A DNA stretch of 64,000 nucleotides. It comes from Holophagales bacterium. GTDB taxonomy: Bacteria; Acidobacteriota; Thermoanaerobaculia; UBA5066. This document shows positions 58,338 through 64,000 of this stretch, one piece after another. Both the position numbers and the translations under genes were made by a program. Each line of letters opens with the position of its first letter. Within the stretch, counting starts at the first letter, position 1. Where the stretch lies: the NCBI GenBank assembly GCA_016714815.1, contig JADKBZ010000001.1:124001-188000 (forward strand), given 5' to 3'. Under the pieces are notes generated by a model, which was not told the DNA's origin, ran no database searches, and saw nothing but the letters and a program-made list of their open reading frames with translations.

Positions 58338-58691
58338 GTGACGGAAGGAAAAGTCGTCATCGCCTGCCGCTCCGCAGGACCCGTCGAGGTGGTCTCCCTG
58401 TCGGGGACGCTCGACGCCTGGTCGGAGCAGGACGTGCGCGCCACGCTGAAGGAGCTGGTCGACGGGGGACGTCCGCGCCTCCTCCTCGACCTCGGTCCTC
58501 TTCGACGGATCGACTCCTCCGGCCTCTCGACGCTCCTTTCGGTCCTCAAGGCCGCGCGGGCCGCGGGAGGCGACGTCGTCTTCCTCCGCCCCTCGGCCGC
58601 GGTCGCTTCGGTCTTCCGCCTGACCCGGCTCGACCAGATCTTCGAGGCGTACGACGACGAAGGAGCGGCCCTCGCGCGGCTCTCCGCCTGA
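58338..58691 (+). CDS. STAS-domain protein 1 (anti-sigma-factor-antagonist type)
   Basis: A 117-residue single STAS domain starting at GTG 58338; longer in-frame extensions lie in the region divergent with the M14 gene. SGTLDAWSEQDVRATLKELV and LLLDLGPLRRIDSSGLSTLL contain the Ser phosphorylated by anti-sigma kinases in SpoIIAA-like proteins. A partner kinase is not encoded here. A second STAS gene follows 27 bases later. Confidence 0.85.
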   Translation: MTEGKVVIACRSAGPVEVVSLSGTLDAWSEQDVRATLKELVDGGRPRLLLDLGPLRRIDSSGLSTLLSVLKAARAAGGDVVFLRPSAAVASVFRLTRLDQIFEAYDDEGAALARLSA

Positions 58692-58718
58692 GGCGCCGAA
58701 CCGGCAAACGGAGGAAAG

Positions 58719-59060
58719 ATGAACCTGACGATCGAGCCCCAGGAGTCCTTCATCCTGGCCCGGATCGAGGATTCCCGCCTCGACGCTCTCTCCGCCCCCG
58801 ACTTCAAGGCGCGGATGACGGGCGCGCTCACGGGGGCCGCGCCGAAGGTCGTCCTCGACCTCTCCCCGGTGAGCTTCATCGACAGCGCCGGCCTCGCCTC
58901 GATCCTCTCGCTCCTCAAGGGGCTCCCGGAAGGGGGCGAGCTCCGGATCGCAGGCCCCCGCGACGCCGTGAGGGCCGTCTTCCGGCTGACCCGCCTCGAC
59001 AAGGTCCTCCCGCTCCACGACACGGTCGAGGACGCCGCCGCGGCGATGGGGTCGAAGTGA
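58719..59060 (+). CDS. STAS-domain protein 2 (anti-sigma-factor-antagonist type)
   Basis: A 113-residue STAS domain, a paralogue of the preceding protein (both end ...VFRLTRLD then a short helix). VVLDLSPVSFIDSAGLASIL includes the conserved DSAG Ser. GGAGGAA precedes the ATG. The stop overlaps the GTG of glycogen phosphorylase by 4 bp, so translation is coupled to glgP. Confidence 0.87.
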   Translation: MNLTIEPQESFILARIEDSRLDALSAPDFKARMTGALTGAAPKVVLDLSPVSFIDSAGLASILSLLKGLPEGGELRIAGPRDAVRAVFRLTRLDKVLPLHDTVEDAAAAMGSK

Positions 59061-61537
59061 GCGCGACCGCCCCGCCGGTCGCCGCGACGGCAGAGCAGCT
59101 GAAGGACGCCCTGCGCTGGCACGTCGCCCACTCCCTCGGCAAGGCCTGGGAGGACGCGACCGACGGCGACCTCTTCCAGGCGCTCGGTCTCGCCGTCCGC
59201 GACCTGGCCTGGGAGCGCCTCCTCGCCACCGAGAAGCGCTACAAGGAGGCCGGCGCCCGGCGGGTCTACTACCTGTCGATGGAGTTCCTCATCGGGCGCT
59301 CCCTCGGCGACTCGCTCCACAACCTCGGCATCTACGACGCCGTGCGGAAGGCTCTCGAGGGGCTCGGGCACGACTTCGACGAGGTGCGCGAGGAGGAGGT
59401 CGACGCCGGGCTCGGCAACGGCGGCCTCGGCCGGCTCGCCGCCTGCTTCCTCGACTCTCTCGCCACGCTCCACCTCCCCGGCTTCGGCTACGGCCTCTTC
59501 TACCAGTACGGCCTCTTCCGGCAGGAGATCGACAACGGCTACCAGAAGGAGCGGCCCGACCGCTGGCTCCACGCGGCGATGCCCTGGACGGTCGAGCGCC
59601 CCGAGGAGGCGGTCCTCGTCCCGGTCTACGGCCGGATCGTCGACACGATCGACCGCAAGAGCCAGTACAACCCGATGTGGATGGACTGGAAGATCCTCGT
59701 CGGCGTCCCGCACGAGATGCCGGTCGTCGGCTACGGCGGCGAGACGGTCAACGCGCTCCGCCTCTACTCGGCCCGCGCCTCCGACGACTTCGACATGGAG
59801 AACTTCAACTCGGGCGACTACGTCCAGGCGGTCCAGGAGGCGATCGGGTCGGAGACGATCTCGAAGGTCCTCTATCCGTCCGACAAGGTGCAGAAGGGCA
59901 AGGAGCTGAGGCTCCTGCAGGAGTACTTCTTCGTCGCCTGCGCGCTCCGCGACATCCTCCGGCGCTTCCTGCGCGAAGGGAACCCGATCGACCGCTTCTC
60001 CGACAAGATCGCCATCCAGCTCAACGACACGCACCCCGCTCTCGCCGTGGCCGAGCTTATGCGCCTCTTCGTCGACGAGCACGACGTCGTCTGGGAACGG
60101 GCGTGGGAGATGACCGTCGCCACCCTCGGCTACACGAACCACACCCTTCTCCCCGAGGCGCTCGAGAAGTGGCCGCTGCCGCTCGTGGAGACGGTCCTCC
60201 CGCGGCACCTGCAGATCATCTACGAGGTGAACCGGCGCTTCCTCGACGAGGTCGCCCACCGCGCGCCGGGCGACCAGGCGATCCTCGCCCGCGTCTCGAT
60301 GATCGAGGAGGGAGAGCCGAAGCAGGTGCGGATGGCGCAGCTGGCAGCGGCCGGGAGCCACTCGATCAACGGCGTCGCCGCGCTTCACTCGCGCCTCATC
60401 ACCGAGAACCTCTTCCCCGACCTCTTCCGCCTCCATCCGGAGCGCTTCAACAACAAGACGAACGGCGTCACGCCGCGGCGGTGGCTCCTCAAGTCGAACC
60501 CCGGCCTCGCCTCCCTCCTGACCGAGGTGGCCGGCCCGGGCTGGGTCACCGACTACGGCCTCCTGCGCGAGCCGCTCGACCGGCTCGCCGAAGACGAGGC
60601 CTTCCGGCAGCGCTTCCGCGAGGTAAAGAGGGAGAACAAGAAGCGCCTCGCGCGCGTCATCGCCGACCTGACGCGGGTCCGGGTCGACCCCGACTCGCTC
60701 TTCGACATCCAGATCAAGCGGATCCACCTCTACAAGAGGCAGCTCCTCAACGCCCTCCACATCGTCCACCTCTACTTCCGGATCGTGGAGGACGGCATCG
60801 AGCCGAAGGCCCCGCGGACGTTCGTCTTCGCGGGGAAGGCCGCCCCCGGCTACTGGGTCGCCAAGCAGGTCATCAAGCTGATCCACTCGGTCGGCGAGCG
60901 GATCAACCGCGACCCGCGCGTGCGCGGGCTCCTGAAGTGCGTCTTCCTCCCCGACTACCGCGTCTCCCTCGCCGAGAGGATCATCCCCGCGGCCGACCTC
61001 TCCGAGCAGATCTCCACAGCCGGGATGGAGGCTTCGGGCACCGGGAACATGAAGCTCTCCATGAACGGCGCGCTGACGATCGGGACACTCGACGGCGCCA
61101 ACGTCGAGATCATGGAAGAGGTGGGCGAGGAGAACATCTTCATCTTCGGGCACACGGCCGACGAGATCGAGCGGCTGAAGGACCCCGGCGCCTACTCGGC
61201 CCGGCAGGTCTTCGAGCGCGACCCCAGGGTGAAGAGGGTCCTCGATTCCTTCCAGACGCCCCTCTTCGCGCCATTCGAGCCGGGGATCTTCTCGTGGCTC
61301 TTCGAGCACGTCGTCGAGAACCACGACCCCTACTTCCACCTCGCCGACTTCGACGCCTACACCGCGGCGCAGGAGCGGGTCTCGGCGCAGTGGGAAGACC
61401 CTGCCGGCTGGACCCGGAAGGCGATCCTCAACGTCGGCCGGATGGGGAAGTTCTCCTCCGACCGGACGATCCGCGAGTACGCCCGCGATATCTGGAACCT
61501 GACTCCCGTCCCGCCGGGAGAAAACGCTCCGCGTTAG
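59057..61537 (+). CDS. glgP: Glycogen/starch phosphorylase
   Basis: An 826-residue GT35 enzyme, normal length, releasing glucose-1-phosphate from alpha-1,4-glucans. YYLSMEFLIGRSLGDSLHNL, GLGNGGLGRLAACFLDSLAT, the NDTHPALAVAELMRLF block and the PLP-binding region EASGTGNMKLSMNGALTIGT (Lys within NMKLSMNG) are all intact. The regulatory N-terminal extension of animal enzymes is absent. The GTG start overlaps the second STAS gene. Confidence 0.95.
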   Translation: MSATAPPVAATAEQLKDALRWHVAHSLGKAWEDATDGDLFQALGLAVRDLAWERLLATEKRYKEAGARRVYYLSMEFLIGRSLGDSLHNLGIYDAVRKALEGLGHDFDEVREEEVDAGLGNGGLGRLAACFLDSLATLHLPGFGYGLFYQYGLFRQEIDNGYQKERPDRWLHAAMPWTVERPEEAVLVPVYGRIVDTIDRKSQYNPMWMDWKILVGVPHEMPVVGYGGETVNALRLYSARASDDFDMENFNSGDYVQAVQEAIGSETISKVLYPSDKVQKGKELRLLQEYFFVACALRDILRRFLREGNPIDRFSDKIAIQLNDTHPALAVAELMRLFVDEHDVVWERAWEMTVATLGYTNHTLLPEALEKWPLPLVETVLPRHLQIIYEVNRRFLDEVAHRAPGDQAILARVSMIEEGEPKQVRMAQLAAAGSHSINGVAALHSRLITENLFPDLFRLHPERFNNKTNGVTPRRWLLKSNPGLASLLTEVAGPGWVTDYGLLREPLDRLAEDEAFRQRFREVKRENKKRLARVIADLTRVRVDPDSLFDIQIKRIHLYKRQLLNALHIVHLYFRIVEDGIEPKAPRTFVFAGKAAPGYWVAKQVIKLIHSVGERINRDPRVRGLLKCVFLPDYRVSLAERIIPAADLSEQISTAGMEASGTGNMKLSMNGALTIGTLDGANVEIMEEVGEENIFIFGHTADEIERLKDPGAYSARQVFERDPRVKRVLDSFQTPLFAPFEPGIFSWLFEHVVENHDPYFHLADFDAYTAAQERVSAQWEDPAGWTRKAILNVGRMGKFSSDRTIREYARDIWNLTPVPPGENAPR

Positions 61538-61595
61538 CGCGGAATTTCGGCCTGGAGGGCGTTCAAGGCACAATCGCGAGCCCCGGAGGAGTCTC

Positions 61596-63620
61596 ATGCC
61601 GAAACCGACGCCCCGCCGCCGAGCCGCGGCTTCTGCACCCGCCCCCAAGGCCCCCGTCCCCTCCGCCCGGCGCAAGGCCGCCCCGCGAAGGAAGGCGGTC
61701 GCCGCGCCGAAGGTGCCGGTTGCCCCTCCGAAGAAGGCCGCGACGGCGCCCGCCCGGCCGCCCGTCGTCGACCGTCTCCCCCAGGTGAACCCCGAGGGAG
61801 AGTTCCTCTGGACGAGCTCGCCGTCGCGCTACATAGCCCGGATGAGCTCGGTGACCGGGCGCGAGGTCCTCCGCCCCATCGACCCGGACGAGCTCCTCAT
61901 CCAGGCCCACCGGGACAAGAACCCTCTCGAGGTGACGGCCCAGTTCCTGGCGAGCCGGCTCATCCAGGTGACGGGGAACGAGGACGCCGTCCGCGACGCG
62001 ATGAAGAAGATCAACGAGCTCGGGACCCGCATGGCGGGCCGGCTCGGCAAGGTGACCGGCTCGAAGACGGTCGAGCGGGGCGCGCGGCAGGCGATCGGCG
62101 TCGTCGACCGGGAGTTCTTCTTCCAGTTCCGGGAGCCGACGCGTCTCTCCGAGCGGGAGGTGAAGGCCCGGATCGTGAAGCTCCAGGAGGACGCCCGCGC
62201 GGCGCTCGCCGCCCGCGGCCGGACCCCGAAGCTGAGGGTCCTCCTCACCGGCGCCACCGGCTTCCTCGGCCAGGAGATCCTCGCCCAGGCCGCCCCGGAC
62301 CGGCGGATCGCCGAGGTCGTCTCGGTCATCCGGCCGCAGAAGGTGCGCGACCCGAAGACGAAGGAGGTCGTCAGGGTCCTCTCTCCCACCGACCGGGGGC
62401 TCCTCCTCCTCTCGCGGCTCGGCATCGTCGGGCGCGCGGCGAAGAAGTTCCGGTTCGTCGACGGCGACATCGAGAAGCCGTTCCTCGGGATCGGCGATTC
62501 GGACCTGGCGACGATCGAGAAGACGATCACCCACGTCGTCCACTGCGCCGCCTCCGTCTCCTTCGACGACACCTACGAGAACTCCTTCCGCGCAAACGTC
62601 GGCGGCTGCAAGAACGCCCTCGCCTTCTCGCTCCGGCTCCAGCGGGCGAAGGGGTCGAAGTTCGTCCTCCACGTGGCGATCGAGACGTCCTACATCCACG
62701 GGCGCAAGAAGCGGTCGATGGCGGCCGAGCACGCGCTCGTCTTCCCCAAGAACTTCTACAACAACTTCTACGAGCTGACGAAGGCGATGGCCTCGATGGA
62801 GACCGACCAGCACATGGTCGTCGACGGTCTCCGGGTCATCCAGCTCCTCCCCGCCATCGTCATCGGCGACTCGCGCACCGGCAACAACCGGGGCGACACG
62901 AAAGTCGTCAACGCGCCCGTCAACGCCTTCGGACGCGCCAAGGAAGCTCTCGACGCGCTGAAGTCGACGCCGTTCGGCGAGTCGAAGGCCGCGGCCATCT
63001 CCTCCGTCGCCATGGTTTTCCCCGCCGACCGCTCCGCAGAGCTGAACCTCGTCACCGTCGACCGGGTCGTCGAAGGGATCCTCGCCTCCCTGACCCGCCC
63101 CGAGGCGATCGGCGAGCGGGTCCACCTCGCCACCGACAACCGGATCCGGACCGAGGAGATCATCCAGATCGAGAAGGAAGAGCTCGGCGTCGACGTCCGA
63201 CTCACCGACCCGACCCTCTTCCGGAACGTGACGCTCCCCCTCCTCACGACGATCCTGAAGAAGGTGAACGAGCCGAAGCTCGCCAACGCCCTCGAGAAGC
63301 TCGGGACGATCTTCGGCGGCTACGGCGAGTGGGGCCAGCCGATCCACAGCGTCGGAAACGACGTGAGGGTCCTCGGCCTTCCCCTCCGGCGACCCAACAC
63401 CCGCTACGCCTTCCGGATGCTCTGCCGGCACAACAAGCTCGTGCAGGAGTTCGGAAAGGTGAAGGACGCCGACGAAGTCGCCCGCCGCGAGAGGATCTGG
63501 GCCGACGCGCTGGAACGGATCGAGAAGGAATCGGGGAGGCAGGCGGCTTCGCTCGAGGCGGACGAGTTCCGGCGGCGGATCGGCGAGATCCTCGACCTGA
63601 AGGCGTTCGTGCTGAAATAG
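61596..63620 (+). CDS. NAD(P)-dependent reductase (male-sterility/thioester-reductase-like) with basic Ala-Pro-Lys tail
   Basis: A 674-residue protein. The first 60 residues are Lys/Arg/Ala/Pro-rich like a histone H1-type tail. Residues about 65-200 are a helical domain of unknown type. From about 207 a Rossmann domain starts (VLLTGATGFLGQEIL), with the HVVHCAASVSFDD segment and the catalytic Tyr-x3-Lys in NNFYELTKAMAS; this matches the NAD-binding-4 family of fatty acyl-CoA and thioester reductases. A C-terminal helical part follows. Probably reduces an acyl thioester or modifies lipids. GGAGG precedes the ATG. Confidence 0.8.
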   Translation: MPKPTPRRRAAASAPAPKAPVPSARRKAAPRRKAVAAPKVPVAPPKKAATAPARPPVVDRLPQVNPEGEFLWTSSPSRYIARMSSVTGREVLRPIDPDELLIQAHRDKNPLEVTAQFLASRLIQVTGNEDAVRDAMKKINELGTRMAGRLGKVTGSKTVERGARQAIGVVDREFFFQFREPTRLSEREVKARIVKLQEDARAALAARGRTPKLRVLLTGATGFLGQEILAQAAPDRRIAEVVSVIRPQKVRDPKTKEVVRVLSPTDRGLLLLSRLGIVGRAAKKFRFVDGDIEKPFLGIGDSDLATIEKTITHVVHCAASVSFDDTYENSFRANVGGCKNALAFSLRLQRAKGSKFVLHVAIETSYIHGRKKRSMAAEHALVFPKNFYNNFYELTKAMASMETDQHMVVDGLRVIQLLPAIVIGDSRTGNNRGDTKVVNAPVNAFGRAKEALDALKSTPFGESKAAAISSVAMVFPADRSAELNLVTVDRVVEGILASLTRPEAIGERVHLATDNRIRTEEIIQIEKEELGVDVRLTDPTLFRNVTLPLLTTILKKVNEPKLANALEKLGTIFGGYGEWGQPIHSVGNDVRVLGLPLRRPNTRYAFRMLCRHNKLVQEFGKVKDADEVARRERIWADALERIEKESGRQAASLEADEFRRRIGEILDLKAFVLK

Positions 63621-63663
63621 CGCCGGTATCACGGGCCTCACGCCGAGACGAGACCGGCTCCGC

Positions 63664-63695
63664 CCACAGGGCGCCGGCTGGCCGGTGCCCTGTGG
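63664..63695. terminator. Bidirectional hairpin terminator between convergent genes
   Basis: CCACAGGGC (63664-63672) and GCCCTGTGG (63687-63695) are perfect complements, and the interior has a further CCGG/CCGG pairing. It lies between the reductase stop (63620) and the stop of the opposing truncated gene (63714). Confidence 0.7.
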
Positions 63696-63713
63696 AAGGT
63701 CAATCGACGGGAT

Positions 63714-64000
63714 CTACTGGATCCGCTGCGGCGCGAAGACCTCGAACGCCAGGGCGCCCGGCTCGGGGTCGTCGAAGATCGAGCTGACGTAGGCGAGATA
63801 CGGCTGGGTCGCTTCGATCGTGATCCAGACGAAGAGCTGCTCGCCGTACTCCATATCGGGATCCGGCAGAAGCGGGATCGGCAGACGGTTCACCTGAAGG
63901 ACGCTCTTGGCGCCGACCGTCACCTCCTGCTCGAGGATCGGGGTCGAGTCGCGCCGGAGCTTCAACACACGAATCTTGAAGAGGGCGGGCTCTTCCCCCG
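63714..64000 (-). CDS. C-terminal fragment of an unknown protein (5' end outside window)
   Basis: The frame is open from the window edge to the TAG at 63714, giving about 95 residues. It reads EEPALFKIRVLKLRRDSTPI, then VTVGAKSVLQVNRLPIPLLP and QLFVWITIEATQPYLAYVSS. The internal GTG at 63968 need not be the start because the upstream residues continue the same beta-rich pattern. No family was recognised. Confidence 0.55.
   Translation of the reverse strand, partial: GEEPALFKIRVLKLRRDSTPILEQEVTVGAKSVLQVNRLPIPLLPDPDMEYGEQLFVWITIEATQPYLAYVSSIFDDPEPGALAFEVFAPQRIQ

Overview
The window is about 70% G+C and gene-dense on both strands, with many 4-bp stop/start overlaps. The mix of families suggests a soil- or sediment-type Acidobacteriota-like bacterium: an SBBP-repeat surface protein with a C-terminal sorting-like tail, an Oar-type TonB receptor with a carboxypeptidase-regulatory N-domain, a DUF5916 barrel protein, and an NrfHA nitrite reductase under a sigma-54 two-component system. 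This placement is inferred from family content; no rRNA or other phylogenetic marker is present.

Layout. 1-5.4 kb: tail of an unknown protein, SBBP-repeat protein, a frameshifted metallophosphatase, an S9-type hydrolase and a ROK sugar kinase. 5.4-20.7 kb: a peptide natural-product (RiPP) locus, the most notable part of the window. 20.7-22.5 kb: SIS-domain sugar isomerase and a lipoprotein. 22.5-23.35 kb: a gene-free stretch with inverted repeats, an AT-rich island and an 8-bp tandem repeat. 23.35-27 kb: 5-oxoprolinase operon (pxpB-pxpC-transporter-pxpA). 27-32.7 kb: small unknown protein, AidB-like dehydrogenase, lipoprotein, aldehyde dehydrogenase, MscS/cNMP channel. 32.8-41.4 kb: GntR-controlled locus that looks built to use beta-aspartyl dipeptides or cyanophycin (TonB receptor, YfcC carrier, isoaspartyl dipeptidase, cyanophycinase, ornithine aminotransferase). 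41.5-46.7 kb: NtrB/NtrC-like pair, a sigma-54 promoter and nrfHA. 46.8-64 kb: DUF5916 protein, Ca/Na exchanger, family-5 uracil-DNA glycosylase, M50-CBS protease, an atypical radical SAM protein divergent from an aldo/keto reductase, M14 carboxypeptidase, two STAS proteins coupled to glycogen phosphorylase, a reductase with a histone-like tail, and a truncated unknown gene.

The RiPP locus. One operon encodes a parvulin-like protein, a peptidase-containing ABC exporter (two cNMP-binding domains, C39 protease, ABC transporter), an HlyD adaptor and a sigma-54 activator with no sensor domain. Opposite to it lies a 190-bp-period tandem array of seven 48-50-residue precursor genes (family A). Then come a YcaO enzyme, four related precursors (family B), a third unrelated small peptide, an aldo/keto-reductase-like protein lacking catalytic residues, and a full-length LanB dehydratase. 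Families A and B share one design: a 39-residue leader ending in Gly-Gly and a core of usually nine residues, with Ser3 in all eleven and Gln-Arg-Cys near the end of eight. Well-formed -24/-12 promoters (GG-N10-GC) precede array A, array B and the third peptide, so the local activator plausibly switches on all three precursor sets. No LanC cyclase is present. The likely scheme, an inference, is: sigma-54-triggered synthesis of a family of very short cationic peptides, modification by LanB and YcaO, leader removal at Gly-Gly by the C39 domain, and export.

Two genes (metallophosphatase, TonB receptor) are interrupted by single-base frameshifts in C runs and may be sequencing errors rather than true pseudogenes.
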